Below, piece after piece: positions 16,110-23,936 of a stretch of 35,712 nt of DNA (positions are counted from its first letter, which is position 1; each line of letters opens with the position of its first letter). The notes under the pieces are model-generated. The model made no database searches. It saw nothing but the letters and a program-made list of their open reading frames with translations, and had not been told where the DNA came from. This DNA is from Candidatus Gallacutalibacter pullistercoris (GTDB lineage: Bacteria > Bacillota > Clostridia > Oscillospirales > Acutalibacteraceae): contig DVIY01000162.1 in NCBI GenBank assembly GCA_018710915.1, positions 1 through 35,712 on the forward strand, written 5' to 3'. The translations under genes were made by a program, and so were the position numbers.

Positions 16110-16285
16110 AAATTTGCAGAAGCTGACCCGCGACGCAAAAATTTTCGTCCAAGTCTTCGCTACCGCTACGGTCGGCGCCTTGTTTGTGTGCCACTGGCAC
16201 ACAGCGCCCTTTTATAAAAGGTGGCGAGGGGGCAAGGGGGCGAGAAGCCCCCCAAACAGGCGAAGCCTGCATGATAAAAAACTGA
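16110..16285 (-). repeat. Rearranged structured repeat, copy C
   Basis: A diverged relative of copies A and B. Read on the minus strand its core matches in order: AAAGGG, an outer GGCGC/GCGCC stem, an inner GTGTGCC-AGT-GGCACAC hairpin, then GCCGACCG and GTAGCGA. The AAATTTGCA end module (about 16110-16120) is present but inverted relative to the core. Further hairpins are GGGGGCGAGAAGCCCCC and CAGGCGAAGCCTG on the plus strand. Boundaries are approximate. The 16286-16402 remainder of the gap holds only short hairpins such as GCTGCC-AAG-GGCAGC; no gene is supported. Confidence 0.6.
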
Positions 16286-16402
16286 AGGTTCCCACCAAAC
16301 AGCAAGAGCTGCCAAGGGCAGCGCGAGCAAACAGAGCGCTAAGCCGAAAAATACACATATCCCAAAAGCTGCCAAACGCAGACAAATACGTTCTACGATT
16401 TA

Positions 16403-17155
16403 TTACCCAATCATTTTTACTGCCCACTCCACTGCCATACAAATGCCGATAATCACCGGCTGATGGACGATATACAGAATCAGTGCGTGACGGCCCATCC
16501 AGGCAAGGGGCGGAATACGGGAAGGGTACATCCAGCGGGGGAATTTTCCCTGCGCCGCCCAGCGCCCCGCAAAGGTCCCTGCCGAAAACACAAAGGCCCA
16601 GGGCAGCAGGGGAAAATAATCCGAAGAGAAAAATTCCGCATTGTGAAATCCCAACGGCGCCAGCCAGTTGGTCTGGTACAGCGTGTCCGGCAGAGGGATT
16701 CCAAAAGCAAAAATCCCGGAGGAAACCTGCATGGTGCAAAGATACAACACGATACTTATCCCAAGACCCACCCAAAGGTTCAGTTTTTCCTGCAATGGAC
16801 GCAGCAGCCCGAAGAGGATCATACAAACAGAGAGAAAATGGAGGATTCCAAATACAATTACCTGGGCCGGAACCGCCAAAAAGGTGACGATACTCACCAA
16901 CACCGCAATGCCCAGAAGCTTTATGCCCCGCAGCAGGTTCGAGTGGGACAGGTTGGAGGAAATGCCGGAAATGAAGATAAACAGCCCAGCAAAAAACGGC
17001 TCTGCCGGCATGAAAAAACGCAGCAGCGCCATGCCCCAATCCAACCCAAACAAAACCGCCAGAGAATAGAACCCGTGGTAAAAAATCATACAAAGAACGG
17101 CAAATCCCCGGATTTCATCCAGAAGATGAATCCTCTTCCGGGGAGAAGTTGTCAT
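16403..17155 (-). CDS. DUF1624/HGSNAT-like membrane acyltransferase
   Basis: A 250-residue multi-pass membrane protein. The N terminus RIHLLDEIRGFAVLCMIFYHGFYSL carries the R-x5-D-x2-RG-x7-H pattern of the heparan-alpha-glucosaminide N-acetyltransferase (DUF1624/acyltransferase 3-like) superfamily, and several hydrophobic helices follow (FFAGLFIFISGISSNLS; LLGIAVLVSIVTFLAV; GRHALILYIVHQPVIIGICMAV). In characterised relatives acetyl groups are moved across the membrane to sugars; the substrate here is unknown. ATG at 17155 is chosen; the track's TTG at 17164 is three codons upstream, and neither has a strong ribosome binding site. It has its own consensus promoter and is transcribed divergently from the SGNH gene. 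Confidence 0.8.
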   Translation of the reverse strand: MTTSPRKRIHLLDEIRGFAVLCMIFYHGFYSLAVLFGLDWGMALLRFFMPAEPFFAGLFIFISGISSNLSHSNLLRGIKLLGIAVLVSIVTFLAVPAQVIVFGILHFLSVCMILFGLLRPLQEKLNLWVGLGISIVLYLCTMQVSSGIFAFGIPLPDTLYQTNWLAPLGFHNAEFFSSDYFPLLPWAFVFSAGTFAGRWAAQGKFPRWMYPSRIPPLAWMGRHALILYIVHQPVIIGICMAVEWAVKMIG

Positions 17156-17245
17156 GTTTTCCAAAAAAGCACCCGCTTTCCTTTCCGCACTTCTTACGGC
17201 GCGGAAACTGTGGTATACTGAATCCGGCCTGTCCGCCGGAATTTC

Positions 17246-17274
17246 ATTATAACATGGTAAAGAACAGCTTTCAA
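17246..17274 (-). promoter_or_regulatory. SigA promoter of the DUF1624 gene
   Basis: On the minus strand TTGAAA (17274-17269), a 17-bp spacer and TATAAT (17251-17246) with an extended TG upstream of the -10. The predicted start is near 17239, giving a leader of about 85 bases. Confidence 0.8.
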
Positions 17275-17354
17275 CGCGGGCTTTGTCAGTTTTTGCCCTA
17301 TCCTATTTCCTATGGAACCATCATTTTTGATGGGCAAAAGAGACGTATTTTTTC

Positions 17355-17383
17355 TTGTTTTCAAATAAGTTTTATATTACAAT
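17355..17383 (+). promoter_or_regulatory. SigA promoter of the SGNH esterase gene
   Basis: TTGTTT (17355-17360), a 17-bp AT-rich spacer and TACAAT (17378-17383). The predicted start is near 17390, about 58 bases before the ATG. The 80 bp between this and the divergent DUF1624 promoter shows no strong operator. Confidence 0.55.
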
Positions 17384-17447
17384 GATATTATATTTTGAAT
17401 CCAGGAAAAGTGCGGTACGCCTTTTTCTTGAGATGGGAGATGAAAAA

Positions 17448-18749
17448 ATGAAAAAAGCCTGTAAACGCATTTCCGGAATTTTTTTGACTGTCATGCTGGC
17501 TTGTCTTTTCCTGTTTCCCCAGCAGGCAACAGCCAAAAACGCAAGCAACGGTTGGGTAGGCGCCTGGAGCACCAGCCCGGTGGAATTCAATGTAAAAAAA
17601 ATGTTGGAGCTGGATTGTATACCCGGTGAAATTGGATTGAAAAATTTGACTTTTCGTACCCGGCTGCAGCCCACCATTTCCGGCAGCCAGATCCGTTTTA
17701 CCCTTACCAATGAGTTTGGTACCGGTCCCCTGACCATCAACGCCGTCACAGTTGGCAAAGGGTATGAATCATTGCCTCAGGCATTGAAGCCTTTCAGCAA
17801 AAAGAACGTAACATTTAACGGGTCTAAAAAAGTCACGATTCCCGCAGGGGAGGCCGTCACTTCGGACCCTGTAAAAATGTCGGTGGAGGCACTTGAATAC
17901 GTTACAGTTTCTCTGTACATGAAGGAAACCGCCAATATGAAGACTTACGGCCTTATTGGCGGCGACACCTATATCATGTCCGGTAATTTGGCCGGCTCCT
18001 ATGCAACACTGGGCGTCCCTATGCGGATGGAGGGGGATTTTGGGGAGTACTCGGTGATTCCCGTTATCAGCTGTATGGAGGTCTATGCCCCCGGCGCTTC
18101 TTCCTGCGTGTTTATCGGTGATTCCACCCTGGCCAATGATATCCCCATCCTGCTGGCAGGACGGCTGCAAAAGGCCGGGATTACTGATATGGGCATTTTA
18201 CAGCAGGCCATCAAAGGCAACCGTTTGCTGGATGACGGCGCGGGCTTTCTGGGCATGGCCTATGGCGAATCTATGATGGACCGCTTTGAACGGGACGCCC
18301 TGAACCAGCCGGGCGTAGAATCTGTTTTCCTCAAAGTCGGGGCTAATGACATTATCCACCCAAACTGTGAAAGCATGAAGGGGGAAGCCCGGCCGGTGAC
18401 CACAGAGGAAATGATTGCCGGGTACACGGAGCTGATTGAAAAAGCCCATGAACGGGGCATCAAGGTGTATCTCTTTACCCGCTCCGCGTGGAAGGGTTAT
18501 ACCCGGAACCTGCTGGGAGGCGGAGATGATATCCAGTGGACACCAGAACTGGACCAGATGCGGGTGGAGATCAATAAGTGGATTCGAAGCAGCGACAACC
18601 CCGCTGATGGTGTGATTGAGTTGGACTGGATGTGCCAAGATGAAGCTGCTACTCAGTTGAAAGATGCATACACGACAGACGGCGTTCACTTTACCGCCGA
18701 AGGCCAGCAGGCGCTGGTAGATAGCCTGCCGATGGAATTTTTCAAATAA
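17448..18749 (+). CDS. Secreted SGNH/GDSL-family esterase
   Basis: A 433-residue exported protein. The signal peptide MKKACKRISGIFLTVMLACLFLFPQQATA probably ends after ATA. The N-terminal domain starts WVGAWSTSPVEF, a motif seen in XynE-like SGNH hydrolases, and forms a beta-rich accessory domain. The SGNH hydrolase domain starts with block I CVFIGDSTLAND (Ser nucleophile near residue 227), block III KVGANDIIHP and block V DGVHFTAEG with the catalytic Asp-His. It probably deacetylates or deacylates carbohydrates outside the cell; the substrate is unknown. ATG at 17448 is chosen because GGGAG lies eight bases upstream and the signal peptide begins there; the track's longer N terminus is not a signal sequence. 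Confidence 0.88.
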   Translation: MKKACKRISGIFLTVMLACLFLFPQQATAKNASNGWVGAWSTSPVEFNVKKMLELDCIPGEIGLKNLTFRTRLQPTISGSQIRFTLTNEFGTGPLTINAVTVGKGYESLPQALKPFSKKNVTFNGSKKVTIPAGEAVTSDPVKMSVEALEYVTVSLYMKETANMKTYGLIGGDTYIMSGNLAGSYATLGVPMRMEGDFGEYSVIPVISCMEVYAPGASSCVFIGDSTLANDIPILLAGRLQKAGITDMGILQQAIKGNRLLDDGAGFLGMAYGESMMDRFERDALNQPGVESVFLKVGANDIIHPNCESMKGEARPVTTEEMIAGYTELIEKAHERGIKVYLFTRSAWKGYTRNLLGGGDDIQWTPELDQMRVEINKWIRSSDNPADGVIELDWMCQDEAATQLKDAYTTDGVHFTAEGQQALVDSLPMEFFK

Positions 18750-18757
18750 TATCGGGG

Positions 18758-18794
18758 GAGGAACGGCGCGGCCTTTTGCTGTGCCGTTCTTCCT
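18758..18794 (+). terminator. Hairpin after the SGNH gene
   Basis: GGAACGGC pairs with GCCGTTCTTCC around a GCGGCCTTTTGCTGT-type interior. No U-run follows, so it is at best a weak terminator or a stabilising hairpin between the esterase and phosphatase genes. Confidence 0.3.
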
Positions 18795-18817
18795 GTCATC
18801 ACAATGGAGCGTGAATT

Positions 18818-19468
18818 ATGAAACCATATGATCTGATCCTGTTCGACCTGGATGGAACCCTTACGCAGTCACATCCGGGTATTTTGCGGTGCATCCGCGA
18901 TACCATGAAAAAACTCAACGTACCGGAGCCGCCCGCCGAAACCATGCGGAAATTTATCGGCCCGCCACTGGTACTGAGCTTAAAGGAATACTGCGGGATC
19001 CCCCAGGAAAAAATCATGGAATTCGTGGAAGAGTACCGCAACATCTACAATATAGAAGGCGTTTTCGAAGCCAATGTATTTGACGGGATGTTCCCTCTGC
19101 TGGAAGAACTGCGGCAGGCTGGCTACAAGCTGGCGCTGGCAACCTCCAAACCGCAGAGTTCTGCCAAACTGGTTTCTGACCACTTTGGGATTACGCCATA
19201 TCTCGATATGATTTCAGGCGCTTCTGAAGATGAAAATGATACCAAGGCGAATGTAATCCGACGGGCCATCGCCGCAATGAATACCACTCCCGGGCGCACG
19301 CTGATGATCGGGGACACCCGTTTTGACGCAGAGGGCGCACAGCAGACCGGGACAGATTTTCTGGGTGCCCTGTATGGGTACGGTACGCAAAAAGAAATGG
19401 AAGTATTTGGCGCCGTACATTTTGCCGATACCCCCATGGGCCTTGGCAAATGGATTTTGGAAAAATAA
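18818..19468 (+). CDS. HAD hydrolase, phosphoglycolate-phosphatase-like
   Basis: A 216-residue HAD-superfamily phosphatase of the Gph/PGP-like group. Motif I is LFDLDGTLTQSHPG with the nucleophile and acid Asp residues, the cap domain covers about residues 16-80, motif II is LALATSKP, motif III has Lys near AKLVSDHFG, and motif IV is MIGDTRFDAEGA. The substrate might be phosphoglycolate or a nucleotide or sugar phosphate; the family alone does not tell. It starts 68 bp after the esterase gene and shares its strand, and the next promoter (glgA) lies only 11 bp after its stop codon. The start follows a weak TGGAG site. Confidence 0.88.
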   Translation: MKPYDLILFDLDGTLTQSHPGILRCIRDTMKKLNVPEPPAETMRKFIGPPLVLSLKEYCGIPQEKIMEFVEEYRNIYNIEGVFEANVFDGMFPLLEELRQAGYKLALATSKPQSSAKLVSDHFGITPYLDMISGASEDENDTKANVIRRAIAAMNTTPGRTLMIGDTRFDAEGAQQTGTDFLGALYGYGTQKEMEVFGAVHFADTPMGLGKWILEK

Positions 19469-19478
19469 ATACTCTCAG

Positions 19479-19507
19479 TTGCGGTTTTTTTTTAAAGAAA
19501 GTATAAT
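19479..19507 (+). promoter_or_regulatory. SigA promoter of glgA
   Basis: TTGCGG (19479-19484), a 17-bp T-rich spacer and perfect TATAAT (19502-19507). The predicted start is near 19514, leaving an unusually long AT-rich leader of about 190 bases before the glgA ATG. No riboswitch fold or terminator is evident in that leader. Confidence 0.7.
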
Positions 19508-19703
19508 AGAACCATAAAATATCGCGATGTTTGAGAAATAACCGGCTGCACACTATTTGATAATTGATAATTCTGCCTGTTATGTTCATATTGATATCCT
19601 GTTTTTTCAAACAAAGCATTTGGTAGAAATATAAAAATGCAAAAATCGGGATCATTCTTGGAGTTATCCAATGATTAGTAAAGATATGAAAGGAAGTTTT
19701 GTT

Positions 19704-21473
19704 ATGGCACGGAAGAAAGCAGAACCCAGCAAAAAACAAACTGCTGCAAAAGCGGCTGCTCCTGTGGCAGCCGAGAAGGAACCTGCCGCAGCAGTAAAAC
19801 CTGCGGCTGAAGAAACTGCGGCCCCAGCCGTCGAAAAAGCAAAGCCTGCTGCTAAAAAAGCTGCATCCACCACCAAAAAAGCAGCGCCAGCGAAAAAAGC
19901 CGCTCCTGTGGTTGAACCGGCTGCTCCCGCAGAAGAAGCTGCTCCTGCAGAAGCTACTGCTCCCGCAGAAGAAGCTGCTCCCGCAGAAGAAGCCGCTCCC
20001 GCAGAAGAAGCTAATCTGCCTCGCAGAAGCGTTGCATTCATTGGTTCAGAGTGCCATCCGTTCGTCAAGACGGGCGGTTTGGGCGATGTCATGTACGCGC
20101 TGCCCCGCGAACTGGTTCGGCTGAATTGTGATGTGCGCGTTATTCTGCCCCGTTATGCCTGCATCCCGCAGAAATATCAGGATAAAATGATTTATCGCGG
20201 CGAGTTCTACATGGATCTTGGAAAGACCGGACGCCAGTATTACGTGGGTATTATGGAATATATCTGCGATGGCGTGGTATATGATTTCATCGACAACCAG
20301 GAATTTTTCTCTGCGGGCAATCCCTATATCAACCTGGTAGACGACATCCCCAAGTACTGCTTCTTCAGCAAGGCTGCTCTGGCTGCACTGAACTATATGG
20401 ACTGGATTCCCGACATCATCCACTGCCACGACTGGCAGGCAGGCCTTGTACCGGTTTATCTGCGCACGCTGTTCAAGGATTCCCCGGTGGGCCGTGCACG
20501 TTCCATCATCACTATCCACAACCTCCGCTTCCAGGGTATCTACAATATCCCCACCATCCAATACTGGTCCGGCCTGCCCGACGAAGTATTCAATATGGGC
20601 GCATTGAAGCAGGGATATGAAGACGCCAACATGTTCAAGGGCGGCCTCGCCTATGCAGACCGCATCACCACTGTCAGTGGTACATATGCACAGGAAATCC
20701 AGACCAGCGAGTACGGTGAGAACCTGGAAGACCATCTGCGTTACCACAGCGGCAAACTGAGAGGCATTGTCAATGGTATCGACTATGAAATGTGGAACCC
20801 GGAAACGGACCCCGCACTGGCAGTCAACTATGGGCTTGGCAATGTGCTCGACCACAAGATGGCGAATAAACTGGCACTTCAAAAAGAGCTTGGCCTGGAA
20901 GAAGACAAAGACAAATTTGTTATCGGGCTTATCTCCCGCCTCACCAACCAGAAGGGATTGGATCTCGTCAGCTCCATTATCCCGCAGGTATTGGACGGCA
21001 ACACACAGGTCGTGGTTCTGGGTACCGGCGATAAGCAGTATGAAGACACCTTCCGTTACTATGAGAACGCTTACCACGGCATGTTCAGCGCCTGCATCCA
21101 GTATGATGAAGCCAGAGCGCACCGTATCTATGCAGGTGCAGACGCACTGCTGGTGCCGTCCCGCTTTGAGCCCTGCGGCCTGACGCAGCTCAACGCAATG
21201 CACTACGGCACACTTCCCATTGTCCGCGAGACCGGCGGCCTAAAGGATACTGTGGAGCCTTACAACGACTTCACCGGCGACGGCAACGGCTTTACGTTTG
21301 ACCGCTACGACGCAGGCCTGCTGCTCGACGCAATCAACCGCGCCAAGACCGTTTACTTTACCAACCGCTATCACTGGGACGAAATTGTCCAGCGCGATAT
21401 GGCAAAAGATGTCTCTTGGGAGAATTCTGCGAAGCAGTATAAAGACCTGTACCTGGAGCTGACACAGTGGTAA
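19704..21473 (+). CDS. glgA: Glycogen synthase with a basic/acidic N-terminal tail
   Basis: A 589-residue ADP-glucose-dependent glycogen synthase (GT5). The catalytic part begins near residue 104 with RRSVAFIGSECHPFVKTGGLGDV; KTGGL binds ADP-glucose. The N-terminal GT-B domain has IIHCHDWQAG, and the C-terminal domain has GLISRLTNQKGLD, VPSRFEPCGLTQL and RETGGLKDTV. The core is a standard 485 residues. Residues 1-103 are an added low-complexity tail: a Lys/Ala-rich first half (AAKKAASTTKKAAPAKKA) resembling histone H1, then acidic APAEEA repeats. ATG at 19704 has AAAGGAAG seven bases upstream, so the tail is probably translated. No glgB, glgC or glgP is adjacent. The function of the tail is unknown. 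Confidence 0.93.
   Translation: MARKKAEPSKKQTAAKAAAPVAAEKEPAAAVKPAAEETAAPAVEKAKPAAKKAASTTKKAAPAKKAAPVVEPAAPAEEAAPAEATAPAEEAAPAEEAAPAEEANLPRRSVAFIGSECHPFVKTGGLGDVMYALPRELVRLNCDVRVILPRYACIPQKYQDKMIYRGEFYMDLGKTGRQYYVGIMEYICDGVVYDFIDNQEFFSAGNPYINLVDDIPKYCFFSKAALAALNYMDWIPDIIHCHDWQAGLVPVYLRTLFKDSPVGRARSIITIHNLRFQGIYNIPTIQYWSGLPDEVFNMGALKQGYEDANMFKGGLAYADRITTVSGTYAQEIQTSEYGENLEDHLRYHSGKLRGIVNGIDYEMWNPETDPALAVNYGLGNVLDHKMANKLALQKELGLEEDKDKFVIGLISRLTNQKGLDLVSSIIPQVLDGNTQVVVLGTGDKQYEDTFRYYENAYHGMFSACIQYDEARAHRIYAGADALLVPSRFEPCGLTQLNAMHYGTLPIVRETGGLKDTVEPYNDFTGDGNGFTFDRYDAGLLLDAINRAKTVYFTNRYHWDEIVQRDMAKDVSWENSAKQYKDLYLELTQW
19922..20011 (+). repeat. 18-bp tandem repeat in glgA coding APAEEA
   Basis: About five imperfect 18-bp units of the type GCTCCCGCAGAAGAAGCT encode the acidic APAEEA part of the GlgA tail; the second unit lacks one codon-pair (APAEAT). 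The last three are nearly identical, implying recent slippage and possible length variation between strains. Confidence 0.85.
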
Positions 21474-21526
21474 TCATTTGATTTCCATGTGCCGCCTGCT
21501 CTGAAAAATATTGACAAAAAAGCGAG

Positions 21527-21555
21527 AGGCTGGCCCCAAAGGGGGCTGGCCTTTC
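21527..21555 (+). terminator. Terminator after glgA
   Basis: AGGCTGGCCCC pairs (two wobble pairs) with GGGGGCTGGCCT around AAA and is followed by TTTCCTGCTGCTTTG. The stem is GC-rich but the U-run is short, so efficiency may be moderate. Confidence 0.6.
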
Positions 21556-21605
21556 CTGCTGCTTTGAGCTTTTATAAAAATCACCGGCGGAATACGGAAA
21601 AATCC

Positions 21606-21634
21606 TTGAGAGGAAGCTGGCAATCTGGTATAAT
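21606..21634 (+). promoter_or_regulatory. SigA promoter of ychF
   Basis: TTGAGA (21606-21611), a 17-bp spacer and perfect TATAAT (21629-21634). The predicted start is near 21641, giving a leader of about 115 bases. The ORF track's upstream extension of ychF starts at the -10 region and is spurious. Confidence 0.85.
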
Positions 21635-21754
21635 ATGATGTTGCAGCAGGGCTTTTTCAACCAAAGCCAACGGCGTAAAAAAGGCGTAGCGCCAAAACGC
21701 CAAATCGCCAAAAACCTTGAAAACACGCGAAATTTTAAGGAGATGTCATCATAT

Positions 21755-22849
21755 ATGAAATTAGGTATCGTCGGTCTGCCCAACGTGGGCAAGAGCACCC
21801 TGTTTAATGCCATTACCAATGCAGGCGCACAGTCCGCAAACTATCCCTTCTGTACTATCGAGCCCAATGTGGGCGTGGTAGCTGTTCCGGATAAGCGTCT
21901 GGACAAGCTGGCCGAAATGTATGAGCCGGAAAAATACACCCCCGCCACCATCGAATTCGTGGACATCGCCGGCCTGGTCAAGGGCGCTTCCAAGGGCGAA
22001 GGCCTGGGAAATAAATTCCTGTCCAACATCCGCGAAGTGGACGCCATTGTCCATGTCGTGCGCTGCTTTGTCAATGACGACATCATCCATGTGGAAGGCA
22101 GCATTGACCCCGCCCGCGATATTGAGACCATCAACCTCGAACTGATTCTCTCTGATATGGAGATTCTGGATCGCCGTATTGACAAAACCCGTAAAATGCT
22201 CAAGGCCGACAAGAAATATCAGGAAGAGCTGGACTTCTTCCTGCGGGTGCGTGAAACACTGGACGCCGGAAAATCTGCCCGCTCGGTCGAGTGCAATGAA
22301 GAAGAAAAAGAGCTGCTGGCCACTGTTTCCCTGCTGACCAACAAACCCATTATCTATGCCGCCAACATGAGCGAGGACGACTTTAAAAACGGCGTGGAGA
22401 ACAACCCCGGCTATCAGGCCGTGAAAAAGATTGCCGAAGAAGAGCACGCTGCTGTGCTGCCCATCTGCGCCGAAATCGAAGCTGAAATTTCCGGCATGGA
22501 CTGGGAAGAGAAAGAGCTGTTCCTCTCTGATATGGGGCTGGAAGAGTCTGGCCTGGACCGCCTGATTAATGCCTGCTATTCTTTGCTTGGCCTGATTTCC
22601 TATCTGACCGCCGGAAAACCGGAGGTCCGCGCCTGGACGATTACCAAGGGCACAAAGGCTCCCCAGGCTGCGGGTAAAATTCACACCGACTTTGAACGCG
22701 GCTTTATCCGTGCAGAAGTCATCGCCTTTGACGACCTGATGGCATGCGGCTCTATGGCTGCCGCCAAAGAAAAGGGCCTTGTCCGCAGCGAAGGCAAAGA
22801 ATATGTGATGCAGGACGGCGACATCGTGCTGTTCCGCTTTAACGTGTAA
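21755..22849 (+). CDS. ychF: YchF/OLA1-family translation-associated NTPase
   Basis: A 364-residue YchF, an Obg-superfamily P-loop NTPase that binds ribosomes and, in studied members, prefers ATP. G1 is GLPNVGKST at residues 7-15, followed by the switch segment [15 protein letters not shown]3 [17 protein letters not shown], a coiled-coil insertion ([22 protein letters not shown]), and a C-terminal TGS domain with [31 protein letters not shown]. The length matches the family. MKLGIVGLP at 21755 is the true start; AAGGAG lies 12 bases upstream, a slightly long spacing. A strong hairpin terminates the transcript. The promoter is consensus. Confidence 0.97.
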   Translation: MKLGIVGLPNVGKSTLFNAITNAGAQSANYPFCTIEPNVGVVAVPDKRLDKLAEMYEPEKYTPATIEFVDIAGLVKGASKGEGLGNKFLSNIREVDAIVHVVRCFVNDDIIHVEGSIDPARDIETINLELILSDMEILDRRIDKTRKMLKADKKYQEELDFFLRVRETLDAGKSARSVECNEEEKELLATVSLLTNKPIIYAANMSEDDFKNGVENNPGYQAVKKIAEEEHAAVLPICAEIEAEISGMDWEEKELFLSDMGLEESGLDRLINACYSLLGLISYLTAGKPEVRAWTITKGTKAPQAAGKIHTDFERGFIRAEVIAFDDLMACGSMAAAKEKGLVRSEGKEYVMQDGDIVLFRFNV

Positions 22850-22887
22850 GGTTCTGCATACCTTTATCCCTTTTCAGACATATTTTT

Positions 22888-22937
22888 CCCCCTTTCCGGC
22901 ATATAATTTGAGAAATGCCGGAAAGGGGGATTTTTTT
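22888..22937 (+). terminator. Perfect 15-bp terminator hairpin overlapping the next gene's signals
   Basis: CCCCCTTTCCGGCAT (22888-22902) pairs perfectly with ATGCCGGAAAGGGGG (22915-22929) and is followed by ATTTTTTT, an ideal terminator for ychF. The AAAGGGGG of the 3' arm is also the ribosome binding site of the M14 gene, whose ATG follows the T-run at 22938. Confidence 0.9.
22902..22907 (+). promoter_or_regulatory. Candidate -10 box in the hairpin loop
   Basis: TATAAT overlaps the last stem base and runs into the loop of the ychF terminator hairpin. A start some seven bases downstream would make a transcript containing only the 3' arm, leaving the M14 ribosome binding site free. The -35 region is poor, so this is a hypothesis. 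Confidence 0.4.
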
Positions 22938-23825
22938 ATGTACGACTATGCCCGGCTGACTCGGGAAGCACAACAACTGGCTGACCGGTATGAAACATGC
23001 CGGATGTCTTCTATTGGAAAAAGCCTGTGCGGACGCACATTGCATCTGCTGAAAATTGGGACAGGGCCTATGCCGGTTCTATACGCCGGTGCGTTTCACG
23101 GTCTGGAATGGATGACTGCCGCCGTATTGCTGCATTTCTGCCGCAGGCTGTGCCAGGCGCAGGAAAGCGGCCTAACCGTATATCAGATTCCCGTGCGTCC
23201 TCTTCTGCGGGAGATTACCTTATACTGTGTCCCTATGGTAAACCCGGATGGGGTGGAAATTTCGCTGCACGGAGAAAGCGCAGCCGAAGATTACGCACCA
23301 ATTTGCGCGGGAAAAACACACCGCTGGCAGGCAAACGCCCGTGGGGTAGACATCAACCATAATTTTGACGCAGGGTGGCATGTACTGCATGAAATGGAAC
23401 AGAACGCCGGTATTACCGGCCCCGGCCCCACCCGCTACGGCGGCCACTACCCAGAAAGCGAGCCGGAAACTGCTGCCATTGCCGCACTGTGCCGCAAGAC
23501 TCCCTTTGCAATGGCGATTGCTTTTCACACACAGGGCGAAGAAATTTACTGGCAATACGGCCGGCATACGCCCCCGGTTTCCCGTGAAATCGCACGGCAG
23601 CTGGCGCAGGCTTCCGGCTATCAGGTGTCACAGCCCGAAGCGCTGGCTTCGATGGGTGGGTTTAAAGACTGGTTTATCGATGCCTTCCATCGTCCAGGTT
23701 TCACTGTAGAAGCAGGGAAAGGGAAAAACCCGCTCCCATTTACACAGCTGCCTGCCATAGAGGGGAAGCTGTTTCCATTGATGGCATGCGGGTTACATAC
23801 GGCGCAGGACCTTGATAAAAAATGA
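22938..23825 (+). CDS. M14-family zinc carboxypeptidase, probably cytosolic
   Basis: A 295-residue M14 metallopeptidase without a signal peptide. The zinc-binding HxxE motif is GAFHGLEWMTA near residue 54, the substrate-binding segment is VNPDGVEI ... ARGVDINHNFDAGW, the third zinc ligand is probably the His of AIAFHTQGEE, and the catalytic Glu is FTVEAGKGKNPLP. The pattern fits the gamma-D-glutamyl-meso-diaminopimelate peptidase (ENP1/MpaA) branch, which trims murein peptides; a cytosolic recycling role is inferred from the missing signal peptide. The start MYDYARL is set by AAAGGGGG eight bases upstream, within the 3' arm of the ychF terminator hairpin. Confidence 0.88.
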   Translation: MYDYARLTREAQQLADRYETCRMSSIGKSLCGRTLHLLKIGTGPMPVLYAGAFHGLEWMTAAVLLHFCRRLCQAQESGLTVYQIPVRPLLREITLYCVPMVNPDGVEISLHGESAAEDYAPICAGKTHRWQANARGVDINHNFDAGWHVLHEMEQNAGITGPGPTRYGGHYPESEPETAAIAALCRKTPFAMAIAFHTQGEEIYWQYGRHTPPVSREIARQLAQASGYQVSQPEALASMGGFKDWFIDAFHRPGFTVEAGKGKNPLPFTQLPAIEGKLFPLMACGLHTAQDLDKK

Positions 23826-23858
23826 CAAAACGGTTGCAATCCTTTCATTTTTCTGTAG

Positions 23859-23887
23859 TTGTTTCTGGTCAAAACTTGTGGTATGAT
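23859..23887 (+). promoter_or_regulatory. SigA promoter of the Ser/Thr-rich lipoprotein gene
   Basis: TTGTTT (23859-23864), a 17-bp spacer and TATGAT (23882-23887). The predicted start is near 23894, about 43 bases before the ATG. The track's upstream in-frame extension begins inside this promoter. Confidence 0.7.
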
Positions 23888-23936
23888 AGGAACACATAAG
23901 GGAAAATGCACGAAAATTGAAAGGAATGTTCTTTGT

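Noticed and set aside
16212-17093. 293-residue minus-strand ORF overlapping the DUF1624 gene
   Set aside because: It is the alternate frame of the membrane acyltransferase gene and lacks any motif or start signal; the other frame has the RG-x7-H signature.
19922-20011. CRISPR-like array
   Set aside because: The 18-bp units are contiguous, in frame and encode a protein tail; there are no spacers.
21511-21516. TTGACA as a -35 box after glgA
   Set aside because: No -10 hexamer lies 16-18 bp downstream; the position overlaps the glgA terminator. The ychF promoter is at 21606-21634.
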